Positions 1 to 7,381 of a DNA stretch of 64,000 bases are shown piece after piece. Below the pieces are notes generated by a model. It searched no databases. It saw only the letters and a program-made list of their open reading frames with translations, and was not told the origin of the DNA. The stretch spans positions 1,922,001 to 1,986,000 of the forward strand of contig OY969884.1 in the NCBI GenBank assembly GCA_963704295.1, in the 5' to 3' direction. Each line of letters starts with the position of its first letter. Position 1 is the stretch's first letter. This DNA comes from JACCVL01 sp963704295 (GTDB lineage: Bacteria; Actinomycetota; Actinomycetes; Propionibacteriales; Nocardioidaceae). A program made the translations under genes and the position numbers.

Positions 1-1082
1 CCGAGCTGCGGGCCGCATTCGCCTTCGCGATCCTCGCCTCCGTCCTGATCGACGTCGCCGTGCAGATGAACGTCTGGCGGGTGGTGGGGGTGTCCGGCCG
101 GCGGGCGCAGGACCTGGCCAACCAGGCGGCGCCTGGCTCGGGCTACCTGTTGGCGGCGCTGGACGTGTTCGGCGGTCTGGTCTTCAACATCGGCAACATC
201 GCCGGTACCTCGCTCGGCCTCGCGGCGATCTTCGGACTCGACGTCCGGATCGGCGCCACCATCTCGGTCGTGGTCGCGATCTCGGTCTTCCTGGTGCGCC
301 GCGCCGGGCTGGCGATGGACCGGCTCGTGGTCGTTCTCGGCGCGGTGATGATCGCGATGACCACGTACGTGGCGATCGCGAACGAGCCGCCGCTCGGCGA
401 GACCCTGCGCCAGACCGTCGCGCCTGAGACCATCGACTTCCTGGTGATCACCACGCTGATCGGAGGAACCGTCGGCGGCTACATCGTGTACGCGGGGGCG
501 CACCGGCTGGTCGACAACGGCATCCGGGGCAAGGAAAACGTGCCGGCGATCACCCGGGCGTCGATCACCGGCATCCTGATCACCGGCCTGATGCGGGTGC
601 TGCTCTTCCTGGCCGTGCTCGGCGTGATCGAGGCCGGTGGCCGAGTCGACCCGGAGTCCCCGGCCTCGGCGTTCGACGCTGCGTTGGGCACGGCCGGCGA
701 GGTGTCGTTCGGCGTGGTGATGTGGTCCGCGGCGATCACCTCCGTGATCGGCGCCTCCTACACCTCGGTGTCGTTCGCCAAGGTGTTCGGTCGCTGGGTC
801 ACCGCCTATGAGCGGTGGGTCGTCGTGGCGTTCATCCTGGTCTCCCTGGCCGGGTTCCTGGCGCTCGGCGCCGAGCCGGTGCGACTGCTGATCTTCGCGG
901 GGGCGTTCAACGGGCTGATCCTGCCGGTCGGGTTCGGACTGCTGCTGTGGGTCGGGGCGCGGCGGCGCGACCTGATGGACGGCTACCGCTATCCGCGCTG
1001 GTTGATCGTGGCCGGGATCCTCGCCTGGCTGTTCGCGGTCTACCTCGGCTACGAGTCCCTCACGTCGCTCGGAGACCTGTGA
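1..1082 (+). CDS. NRAMP-like membrane transporter, YcsG type (5' end outside window)
   Basis: The frame is open from base 3, so the start lies upstream; about 359 residues are visible. They form a chain of roughly nine hydrophobic helices with short polar loops, as in NRAMP/LeuT-fold carriers. Known context: in Bacillus subtilis ycsG (NRAMP family) sits with ycsF/pxpA, ycsI, kipI/pxpB and kipA/pxpC, and the same set follows here. The sixth-helix region reads GGYIVYAGAHRLVD rather than the MPH metal-binding motif of true Mn/Fe carriers, so a divalent-metal role is doubtful. Import of 5-oxoproline or a related acid is an inference from the operon. The stop overlaps the pxpA start by four bases, indicating translational coupling. 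The N-terminal helix that would carry the DPGN-type motif is missing from the window. Confidence 0.8.
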   Translation, partial: ELRAAFAFAILASVLIDVAVQMNVWRVVGVSGRRAQDLANQAAPGSGYLLAALDVFGGLVFNIGNIAGTSLGLAAIFGLDVRIGATISVVVAISVFLVRRAGLAMDRLVVVLGAVMIAMTTYVAIANEPPLGETLRQTVAPETIDFLVITTLIGGTVGGYIVYAGAHRLVDNGIRGKENVPAITRASITGILITGLMRVLLFLAVLGVIEAGGRVDPESPASAFDAALGTAGEVSFGVVMWSAAITSVIGASYTSVSFAKVFGRWVTAYERWVVVAFILVSLAGFLALGAEPVRLLIFAGAFNGLILPVGFGLLLWVGARRRDLMDGYRYPRWLIVAGILAWLFAVYLGYESLTSLGDL

Positions 1083-1885
1083 TAGCGACCGCGGCCCCGG
1101 GACTCACCGTTGACCTGAACAGCGACCTCGGCGAGGGCTTCGGGGTGTGGCGGCTGGGGGACGACCAGGCGCTGCTCGACGTCGTCACCAGCGCGAACGT
1201 CGCCTGCGGGTTCCACGCCGGCGACCCGGTCACGATGCAGCGGGTCTGCGGCTGGGCGGCCGAGCGCGGCGTCGCGATCGGCGCACAGGTGTCCTATCGC
1301 GACCTGGCCGGCTTCGGCCGCCGCTTCGTGGACGTGGAGCCGGCCGAGCTCACCGCCGACGTGGTCTACCAGCTCGGCGCGCTGGCCGGTTTCGCCGCGA
1401 TGGCCGGCACCGGGCTTGCGTACGTCAAACCGCACGGCGCCCTGTACAACGCGATCGTCGGCCATGAGGACCAGGCCGCAGCCGTCGTCGCGGCGGTCCG
1501 GCTCTTCGACCCCGACCTGCCGGTCCTCGGGTTGCCCGGGTCGACGTGGCTTCGGCAGGCCGACGGGGCCGGACTGCGGCCGGTGCCCGAGGCGTTCGCG
1601 GACCGGGCCTACCAGCCGGACGGCACGCCGGTCTCCCGCCGCGAACCGGGCGCGCTGCTGTCCGACGCCGCGACGGTGGCCGAGCGTTGCGTCCGGATCG
1701 TCCGCGACAGCCAGCTCGACGCGGTCGACGGCAGCACGCTGTCGGTGCACGCGGCGTCGATCTGCGTGCACGGGGACACCCCGGGTGCGCTGGAGATGGC
1801 CCGGGCGGTACGGACCGAGCTGGAACGGTCCGGCGTCCGGATCGCGCCGTTCACCGAGCCGGTGAGTGCGGTGCGTCGCCGGTGA
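1079..1885 (+). CDS. pxpA: 5-oxoprolinase subunit A (LamB/YcsF family)
   Basis: 268 residues, close to the usual 250. PxpA, with PxpB and PxpC, makes the bacterial ATP-dependent 5-oxoprolinase that opens 5-oxo-L-proline (pyroglutamate) to glutamate in the cytoplasm. Family motifs are clear: DLNSDLGEGFG near residue 12, ANVACGFHAGDP, the GAQVSYRDLAGFGRR stretch and VKPHGALYN. The GTG start was chosen because it overlaps the upstream stop as GTGA and places the conserved N-terminal motif at the expected distance. The pxpB start overlaps its end in the same way. A much longer reading frame extends upstream but is only an out-of-frame reading of the transporter gene. Confidence 0.95.
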   Translation: MIATAAPGLTVDLNSDLGEGFGVWRLGDDQALLDVVTSANVACGFHAGDPVTMQRVCGWAAERGVAIGAQVSYRDLAGFGRRFVDVEPAELTADVVYQLGALAGFAAMAGTGLAYVKPHGALYNAIVGHEDQAAAVVAAVRLFDPDLPVLGLPGSTWLRQADGAGLRPVPEAFADRAYQPDGTPVSRREPGALLSDAATVAERCVRIVRDSQLDAVDGSTLSVHAASICVHGDTPGALEMARAVRTELERSGVRIAPFTEPVSAVRRR

Positions 1886-2496
1886 GGCTGCTGCGCTGCG
1901 GCGACACCGCCGTGCTGGCCGAGCTGGACGATCTCGATCAGGTTTTGGCGTTGCACTCCGCGGTCGCCGCGTCCCCGCCGCCGTGGGTCGTCGACCTGGT
2001 CCCGGCCGCGCGCACCCTGCTGGTGCGGTTCGCCCCCGCCGACGTGTCCGCCGCGGCGGTGGCCGAGCACCTGCGCTCGGTCCGGCCGAGCGAGGGCCCC
2101 GGGGCCGCGGACGACGAGCCGGTGCGGCTGAAGGTGACCTACGACGGGCCCGACCTCGCGGAGGTGGCGGACCTGACCGGCCTCTCGGAGCGCCAGGTGG
2201 TCGAACTGCACGCCGAAGCGGTGTGGACCGTGGCGTTCATCGGCTTCGCGCCCGGCTTCGGTTACCTCGTCGGGGGTGATCATCGACTGCACGTCGAGCG
2301 TCGGTCGCAGTCGCGTACCAGCGTGCCCGCCGGGTCGGTCGGGCTCGCGGGCGAGTTCACCGGGGTCTATCCCCGACAGTCCCCGGGCGGCTGGCAGCTG
2401 ATCGGCCGGACCACGGCTCGGCTGTGGGACGTCGACCGGGACCCCCCGGCGCTGCTGCAGCCCGGGACCAGGGTCCGCTTCGAGGCGGTGCACTGA
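1882..2496 (+). CDS. pxpB: 5-oxoprolinase subunit B (KipI family)
   Basis: 204 residues. This is the KipI-like (CT_C_D) subunit that associates with PxpC; in Bacillus the homologue KipI also inhibits the sporulation kinase KinA. Conserved features seen: GFAPGFGYL, then a basic SRTSVPAGSVGLAGEF stretch, TGVYP, SPGGW and LIGRT. The GTG start at 1882 overlaps the pxpA stop by four bases. The stop TGA shares one base with the pxpC ATG (TGATG), so subunits A, B and C are probably made in fixed ratio by reinitiation. Confidence 0.95.
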   Translation: MRLLRCGDTAVLAELDDLDQVLALHSAVAASPPPWVVDLVPAARTLLVRFAPADVSAAAVAEHLRSVRPSEGPGAADDEPVRLKVTYDGPDLAEVADLTGLSERQVVELHAEAVWTVAFIGFAPGFGYLVGGDHRLHVERRSQSRTSVPAGSVGLAGEFTGVYPRQSPGGWQLIGRTTARLWDVDRDPPALLQPGTRVRFEAVH

Positions 2497-3380
2497 TGGC
2501 GGCGTCCGACCGTGCGGTGGAGCTGCTCCGGACCGGACCGCTGACGACGATCCAGGACGAAGGCCGACCGGGACGGGCCGCGCTGGGGGTCTCGGCGTCG
2601 GGTGCGGTCGACCGCGAGGCGTACGGGTTGGCGAACCGGCTGGTCGGGAACCGGCAGGGAGCCGCGGTGCTCGAGCTGACCCTCGGCGCTCTGGAGCTGC
2701 GTGCCCGGGGACGGCTGACGATCGCCGTGACCGGTGCGATGGCACCGGTCAGGGTGGCCGGTCAGACCGTCGACACCCACGTCGCGGTGGACGTCCCCGA
2801 CGGGGCGACGGTGACGTTCGGGCCGCCCCCCACCGGGCTGCGCAGCTACGTCGCGGTGCGCGGTGGGGTGGAGACCGAGCCTGTGCTCGGCTCCCGCAGC
2901 ACCGACGTGCTGGCCGGGCTGGGCCGTCCTCTCGAGGACGGTGACGTGCTGCCGATCGGGTCGGCGACCAGGGGACCGGTTCCGGCCGTGGACGTGGCGC
3001 CGGTGCGCGCGCTGCCCGAGGGCGACGTCGAGCTCCGCGTGCTGCTCGGGCCGCGCGACGACTGGTTCACCGGCGACGCGCTCCGGCTGCTGCGGGAGGA
3101 GCCGTTCGTGGTCGCGAGCGACAGCAACCGGGTCGGGATGCGGCTCGACGGCCCGACCCTGGACCGGTCCCGTGACGACGAGTTGCCGAGTGAGGGCACG
3201 GTGGCCGGCGCGGTGCAGGTCCCGCCGGGTGGCCAGCCGGTGCTGTTCCTCGCCGACCACCCGGTGACCGGGGGCTATCCGGTGATCGCCGTGGTCCTGT
3301 CCGTGGACCTGCCACTGGCCGGCCAGGCCCGGCCGGGACAGCGGCTCCGCTTCCGGTCCGCACCCGGGGAGACCCGGTGA
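2496..3380 (+). CDS. pxpC: 5-oxoprolinase subunit C (KipA family)
   Basis: 294 residues of the KipA/AHS2 (CT_A_B) family, the partner of PxpB in the 5-oxoprolinase complex. Visible family landmarks are QDEGRPGR near residue 25, GVSASGAVDREAYGLANRLVGN, and the late PSEGTVAGAVQVP...LFLADHPVTGGYP block. In some bacteria subunits B and C are fused as an allophanate-hydrolase-like protein; here they are separate genes with a one-base overlap. The end overlaps the next gene by four bases (GTGA). Confidence 0.95.
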   Translation: MAASDRAVELLRTGPLTTIQDEGRPGRAALGVSASGAVDREAYGLANRLVGNRQGAAVLELTLGALELRARGRLTIAVTGAMAPVRVAGQTVDTHVAVDVPDGATVTFGPPPTGLRSYVAVRGGVETEPVLGSRSTDVLAGLGRPLEDGDVLPIGSATRGPVPAVDVAPVRALPEGDVELRVLLGPRDDWFTGDALRLLREEPFVVASDSNRVGMRLDGPTLDRSRDDELPSEGTVAGAVQVPPGGQPVLFLADHPVTGGYPVIAVVLSVDLPLAGQARPGQRLRFRSAPGETR

Positions 3381-4183
3381 GCGCGCGACCGGCCGGCCGG
3401 GTCGCCGACGCCGCGGCGCTGACCCCGGACGGCGCCCGCCGGTTGTTCCGCGCCGGCCTGCGGACACCGACCGCGGGGTGGTGCAGCGGGTGGACGCAGG
3501 CCAACCTGATCGTGGTGCCGCGCGTGCTGGCGTACGACCTGTTGGTGTTCGCCCAGCGGAACCCGCAGGCCTGCCCGGTGCTCGACGTCGGGGAGCCGGG
3601 CGAGTCGCAGACCCGGCTGCACGCCGGGAATTTGCGCACCGACCTCCCCGCCTACACCGTCTACCGCCGGGGCGAGCTGGTCGAGACCCCGGACGACGTC
3701 CGGGGGATCTGGCGAGATGACCTGGTGGCCTTCCTCATCGGCTGCAGCTTCACCTTCGAGCGCGCTCTGTTGGATGCCGGGGTCCCGGTCCGGCACCTGG
3801 AGCAGAACTGCAACGTGCCGATGTTCCGCACCGCGTTGTCGTGCCGGCCCGCCGGGACGCTCAGCGGGCCGCTGGTGGTGTCGATGCGCCCGATCCCGGC
3901 CGCCCTCGTTCCGGTGGCCGTGCAGGTCACCGGGCGCTACCCGGCGGTGCACGGGGCTCCGGTGCACGTCGGTGATCCGGGGGCGCTGGGGATCGACGAT
4001 CTGGACGATCCCGACTTCGGCGACCGGGTCGAGGTCCAGCCGGGCGAGCTGCCGGTCTTCTGGGCTTGCGGCGTCACTCCGCAGGCCGCCGTGATGGCCT
4101 CGCGTCCAGAGCTCGCCATCGGGCACCTGCCCGGGCACATGGCCGTCACCGACGCTCGGGACTCGGCCTACCTGGTGCCGTGA
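3377..4183 (+). CDS. DUF1445 putative hydro-lyase / D-glutamate cyclase family protein (YcsI type)
   Basis: 268 residues, full length for bacterial YcsI. Conserved stretches are GWCSGWTQANLIVVP, GCSFTFERALLDAGVPVRH, CNVPMFRT and GHLPGHMAVTDARDS. Known: the DUF1445 domain is part of the vertebrate D-glutamate cyclase, which interconverts D-glutamate and 5-oxo-D-proline. Its place as last gene of a 5-oxoprolinase operon, translationally coupled by a GTGA overlap, fits a role in 5-oxoproline supply or stereochemical salvage. That role is inference; bacterial members are still named as putative hydro-lyases. A 19-base gap separates its stop from that of the convergent methyltransferase. Confidence 0.9.
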   Translation: MSARPAGRVADAAALTPDGARRLFRAGLRTPTAGWCSGWTQANLIVVPRVLAYDLLVFAQRNPQACPVLDVGEPGESQTRLHAGNLRTDLPAYTVYRRGELVETPDDVRGIWRDDLVAFLIGCSFTFERALLDAGVPVRHLEQNCNVPMFRTALSCRPAGTLSGPLVVSMRPIPAALVPVAVQVTGRYPAVHGAPVHVGDPGALGIDDLDDPDFGDRVEVQPGELPVFWACGVTPQAAVMASRPELAIGHLPGHMAVTDARDSAYLVP

Positions 4184-4202
4184 CGGCACCCTGGCGGCAG
4201 GC

Positions 4203-5039
4203 TCAGGCGTCCCGGACGGCCTGCAGGGTGTACGTGTGCGGCAGCCGCCACGGCCGGTCCCGCAGCCGCCACTCGGTCGGGTGCGCGGGGTGCGGCTCCA
4301 GGTAGCCCGGCAGGGCGTCCCACGGGACGCTGTCGTGCTCCTCCAGCGCGGTCAGCCGCAGGCCGGCGTCGAGCAGCGCGGTCACGATCTCGCCGAGCCC
4401 GTGATTCCACTCGTGCGTCACGTTGGCGGTGAAGGACGCGTCGGTGTCGACGTAGGTGCCGGGCTCGTCCCACACGGTCGGCTCGGACCGCTCGAAGTAG
4501 GGAAGCCCGACCGTGAGCAGTCCGTCGTCTCGCGGATCGTCCAGCGACCAGAGCATCGGGTGTCCCTCGCGGAGGAACAGCCGGCCACCCGGCCGAAGCA
4601 GCCCGGCCACGACGCCTGCCCACCGGCGGATGTCCGGGAGCCAGCAGAGGGCGCCGACGCCGGTGAAGACGAGGTCGAAGCCGCCGGCTCCCAGCACGTC
4701 GACGGCGTCGTAGACGTCGGCCTGCACGAACTCGACCGGGTCGCCGGTGCGCGACGCCAGCCGACGCGCCTGCTCCAACGACGCGGTCGAGAAGTCGAGC
4801 CCGGTCATGGTCGCGCCCAGCCGGGACAGCGAGATGGTGTCGGTGCCGATGTGGCACTGCAGGTGGATCCCGCGCAGCCCGCCGATGGCGCCCAGCCGGT
4901 CGCGGTCGAAGCTCACCACCTCGCCGATGAAGCCGGGGTCCTCGACGTAGCGCTCGATGCCGTAGTCCGCGGACGCGGCGTGGGCGGCCGCACGGTCGTC
5001 CCAGTTCGCCCGGTTGACGGTGCGGTAGTCGTCGGTCAC
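4203..5039 (-). CDS. class I SAM-dependent methyltransferase
   Basis: 278 residues from the preferred start. A Rossmann methyltransferase fold is indicated by IHLQCHIGTDTISLSRLGA (SAM-binding glycine-rich region, atypical HIGTD form), GLDFS at the end of strand 2, FDLVFTG and LRPGGRLFLREGHP. The substrate cannot be told; the N-terminal YRTVNRANWDDRAAAHA matches a common actinobacterial subfamily annotated only by domain. The GTG at 5039 was chosen because a CAGCAT hexamer lies six bases upstream, the leaderless arrangement seen at many genes here. An in-frame GTG at 5066 would add nine residues. It is convergent with the pxp operon and lies downstream of the sigma-factor gene on the same strand. 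Confidence 0.85.
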   Translation of the reverse strand: MTDDYRTVNRANWDDRAAAHAASADYGIERYVEDPGFIGEVVSFDRDRLGAIGGLRGIHLQCHIGTDTISLSRLGATMTGLDFSTASLEQARRLASRTGDPVEFVQADVYDAVDVLGAGGFDLVFTGVGALCWLPDIRRWAGVVAGLLRPGGRLFLREGHPMLWSLDDPRDDGLLTVGLPYFERSEPTVWDEPGTYVDTDASFTANVTHEWNHGLGEIVTALLDAGLRLTALEEHDSVPWDALPGYLEPHPAHPTEWRLRDRPWRLPHTYTLQAVRDA

Positions 5040-5082
5040 CCGACGATGCTGGCAGACGCGCGCCACCCGATCGCGCGCCCGG

Positions 5083-5862
5083 TCAGGCGATCGAGCCGCG
5101 CAGGGTGGCCCTGATCCGGGCGAGCAGGCGGGACACCTGCATCTGGCTGACCCCGAGCTCGGCGGCGATCTGCGACTGGGTCCGGCCGAGCCGGAGCCGC
5201 AGCTGCAGGATCCGTCGGTCGCGTGGGTCGAGGCGTTCCAGCGCCGGCTGGAGGGCGAGCAGGGTCTCGGTCAGGGTGAAGGCGCCGTCCTCGGCGCCGA
5301 GCCGTTCGCGCAGCGCCGTCCCGTCGCCGTCGAGCAACTCGGCGTCCAGCGACGCCGGGCTGAAGCAGCCCCGCGAGCTCATCGCCTCGATGACGTCCTC
5401 GTCGTCCAGGTCCAGGTGTCGAGCCACCTCGGCAGCCGTGGGCGAGCGACGCAGCCTGGTGGTCAGCTCCTCGGTGGCGGCGGCGACCCGACCCTGCGCC
5501 TCCTGGATCCGTCGTGGTGGCCGGACCGCCCAGGCGCAGTCCCGGAAGTGCCGCTTCACCTCCCCGGTGATGGTGGGCACCGCGAACGTGAGGAAGTCGC
5601 TGCCGCGGTCCGGGTCGAAGCGGCGGACCGCCTTGACCAGCCCGACCGACGCGGCCTGCTCGAGATCGTCCAGCGGCTGTCCGCGCTCGGCGAAGCGGCG
5701 GGCGATGGAGCGCGCGACCGGCAGGTTCAGCTCGATCACCTGGTCCTGGAGCCGTAGCCGCTCGCACTCGGGCGCGCGGCGAGCCAGGACGAGCAGCTCG
5801 GCCGTCCGGCTGGCGCGATCCCCACCGGGCGTCGCCGCCACGTCGAGGGTTGATGCAGCCAT
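5083..5862 (-). CDS. RNA polymerase sigma factor, SigB/SigF/SigG family
   Basis: 259 residues. Region 2 (about residues 45-110) reads NLPVARSIARRFAERGQP, LDDLEQAASVGLVKAVRRFDP and FLTFAVPTITGEVKRHFRD, which is characteristic of the stress/sporulation SigB-F-G group of the sigma-70 family. Region 3 follows, and region 4 carries the helix-turn-helix RTQSQIAAELGVSQMQVSRLL. Such factors are usually held by an anti-sigma kinase (RsbW/SpoIIAB type) and an anti-anti-sigma STAS protein; neither is encoded next to it. Two SpoIIE-type phosphatases elsewhere in the window could act in that switch, which is inference. The ATG start is supported by the family N-terminus; no strong Shine-Dalgarno is seen. 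Confidence 0.93.
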   Translation of the reverse strand: MAASTLDVAATPGGDRASRTAELLVLARRAPECERLRLQDQVIELNLPVARSIARRFAERGQPLDDLEQAASVGLVKAVRRFDPDRGSDFLTFAVPTITGEVKRHFRDCAWAVRPPRRIQEAQGRVAAATEELTTRLRRSPTAAEVARHLDLDDEDVIEAMSSRGCFSPASLDAELLDGDGTALRERLGAEDGAFTLTETLLALQPALERLDPRDRRILQLRLRLGRTQSQIAAELGVSQMQVSRLLARIRATLRGSIA

Positions 5863-6176
5863 GCCAGCCCCACCAACGGTCAGGGTGCGAGGTGGCGTCT
5901 GTCTGGACCACTCGCCGCCAGGCTAGGGACACGGGACGCCGGCCCGCAACCACCCGTTCGGGCAGCCGGCACCTGGCCGAAGCGCATGTCCTGGCCGCAA
6001 TCGGGTACCGGGCAGAGCAGGCCGGGGGCCGGTGTCCGACAGCGCGCACCGCGCCGGTCTGCTCCGTCGCGGTGTCCTCGTCCACGGGTCGAGGTCGAGG
6101 GTGCACTACGCTGACGGTCGAGTCGAGGCCGTCCAGGTGCCGCGACTGCGCTGGCAGGCCGGGACCCGGGGGGCAG
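5863..6176. other. divergent intergenic region, sigma factor / RTX-like gene
   Basis: The gap separates two divergent genes. On the minus strand a TAGCCT hexamer about 60 bases before the sigma-factor start is a possible -10. On the plus strand TACGCT at 6107-6112 is a possible -10 for the RTX-like gene, giving a leader of about 55 bases. No convincing -35 and no GTTT/GGGTA SigB-type promoter were found. Long reading frames through here are shadow frames. Confidence 0.35.
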
Positions 6177-6653
6177 ATGCGGCGTCGCAGAGGTCTGGTC
6201 GCTGCGGGCGTCGTCGGTTGTTGCCTGCTCGCCCTCGCTCCGGCTGCCGCGGCGGTCGACATCGACCTCCGCGACAACGTGCACGGCACGCCGTCGGACG
6301 ATGTGCTGCGCGGCACCCCCGGCAGGGACCGGCTGTGGAGCGGATCCGGCCACAACACCCTGCTCGGGCTCGGGGGTTCGGACGAGTTGTACGCCGGATC
6401 GGGGCGCGACCGGATGTACGGCGGCCGCGGGGACGACCTCCTCCGCAGTCGGGCCGGACGCGACACCCTGGCGCCGGGGTCCGGGCACGACCGGGTCGAC
6501 GCCGGCCCGGGTCGCGATGTCGTGGACCTAGGCCGGGACTCCGTGCCGGACGCGGTCCGCTGCGGGCCGGGCCGAGACACGATCCGGTACGCCCACGGCC
6601 GGGACCCGCACGACAGCATCGTCGGCTGCGAGTCCGTCCGCGTCGGACGCTGA
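6177..6653 (+). CDS. small secreted protein with degenerate RTX (hemolysin-type Ca-binding) repeats
   Basis: 158 residues. An arginine-rich N-terminus and a hydrophobic stretch (GLVAAGVVGCCLLALAPAAAA) look like a Sec signal peptide cleaved after AAA near residue 26. The mature part holds five or six nonapeptide-like units of the form G-x-G-x-D-x-L (GTPGRDRLWSG, GLGGSDELYAG, GGRGDDLL, GPGRDVVDLG), related to the calcium-binding parallel beta-roll of RTX proteins. It ends with two cysteines (VRCGPGRDT and VGCESV), which may form a disulfide. The GGGG run before ATG 6177 serves as ribosome-binding site. There is no enzymatic domain, so function is unknown. Confidence 0.75.
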   Translation: MRRRRGLVAAGVVGCCLLALAPAAAAVDIDLRDNVHGTPSDDVLRGTPGRDRLWSGSGHNTLLGLGGSDELYAGSGRDRMYGGRGDDLLRSRAGRDTLAPGSGHDRVDAGPGRDVVDLGRDSVPDAVRCGPGRDTIRYAHGRDPHDSIVGCESVRVGR

Positions 6654-6677
6654 CCCGCTGCTCGCCGCGGGCTCGGC

Positions 6678-6727
6678 GGTTTCACGCTGGTTTCACGCCG
6701 GCGTCCGACGCTGCCCTCGTCTACGAT
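6678..6727 (+). promoter_or_regulatory. tandem 11-bp direct repeat and -10 element before the multicopper oxidase operon
   Basis: Two head-to-tail copies of GGTTTCACGCy occupy 6678-6688 and 6689-6699. An exact 11-base period is typical of binding sites for OmpR/PhoB-family response regulators. A -10-like TACGAT lies at 6722-6727, 22 bases after the second copy, with no recognisable -35. That is consistent with activation from the repeats. A GAGGGGAG ribosome-binding site at 6728-6735 precedes ATG 6743, so the true start of transcription may lie a little further upstream than this -10 implies. Confidence 0.45.
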
Positions 6728-6742
6728 GAGGGGAGTTCGGGG

Positions 6743-7381
6743 ATGTCGATCGTCCAGGCTCCTGCGCAAACCTGGGTGGTATCCCGGCGGGCGGTGGTGG
6801 TCGCAGCGTGTGCCGGAGCGGTGGCGGTGACCGCGGACGGGCTGGTCAGCAGGACCGTCGGCGGTGGAGATGCACCGACCGGCACGGCAGCAGCGGCCGG
6901 CCTGGTCGCGACCAGCTTCGGTTCGCTCCGGGTGCTGCAGCTGGTTCGCGACCGGCGACCCGGTCTCACCGCCGGCGGCCACGGCCTGGACGCACACGGA
7001 GAGGCGGGCAACCACACCTGGGCAGGCCGCGTAGCCCTGCAGCTCGAGGTGCACAACAGCACACCGGCGCCGGTGCTGTTCTCACCGGGCCAGGTGCGAT
7101 TGCAGGTGGGGGACCCCGGGATGGGGGTGACCCCGGAGTACGCGTCCCGGCCTCCCGGTCCGCTCGGCGCGGGCGTGCTCGAGCAGCTGTGGGTGCGCTA
7201 CCTCACTCCGTCGGGCACTCCGCTGCTGCAGGCCGTGCTCAGCGACCCGTACGCAGACCGGGTGCTGCAGCTCGTGCTGCCGCCGTCGACCAGGGGCGCC
7301 GGCCCTCATGTCCACTCCGAGCATGCCGGCAACCGCGGCCACGGGGGCCACCGGCACGGGATGCCCGGGAGTGGGTCATGA
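6743..7381 (+). CDS. exported protein with twin-arginine-like leader and His-rich C-terminus, first gene of a multicopper oxidase operon
   Basis: 212 residues. The N-terminus has SRRAVVVAACAG followed by a weakly hydrophobic segment, resembling a Tat signal though without the usual F/L-K after the arginines. The core (about residues 55-180) contains alternating beta-rich segments such as WAGRVALQLEVHNST and PVLFSPGQVRLQVG, suggesting an immunoglobulin-like or DUF4352-like sandwich; no enzymatic motif. The last 25 residues contain seven histidines (HVHSEHAGNRGHGGHRHG), a likely Cu or other metal-binding tail. The stop overlaps the next gene as ATGA. With two copper-oxidase genes following, a copper-delivery or export-partner role is likely but inferred. 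Confidence 0.75.
   Translation: MSIVQAPAQTWVVSRRAVVVAACAGAVAVTADGLVSRTVGGGDAPTGTAAAAGLVATSFGSLRVLQLVRDRRPGLTAGGHGLDAHGEAGNHTWAGRVALQLEVHNSTPAPVLFSPGQVRLQVGDPGMGVTPEYASRPPGPLGAGVLEQLWVRYLTPSGTPLLQAVLSDPYADRVLQLVLPPSTRGAGPHVHSEHAGNRGHGGHRHGMPGSGS

Noticed and set aside
6681..6699. -35 element in the TTTCACGC repeats
   Set aside because: Neither copy gives a TTGACA-like hexamer at 16-18 bases from TACGAT; an activator site explains the repeats better.
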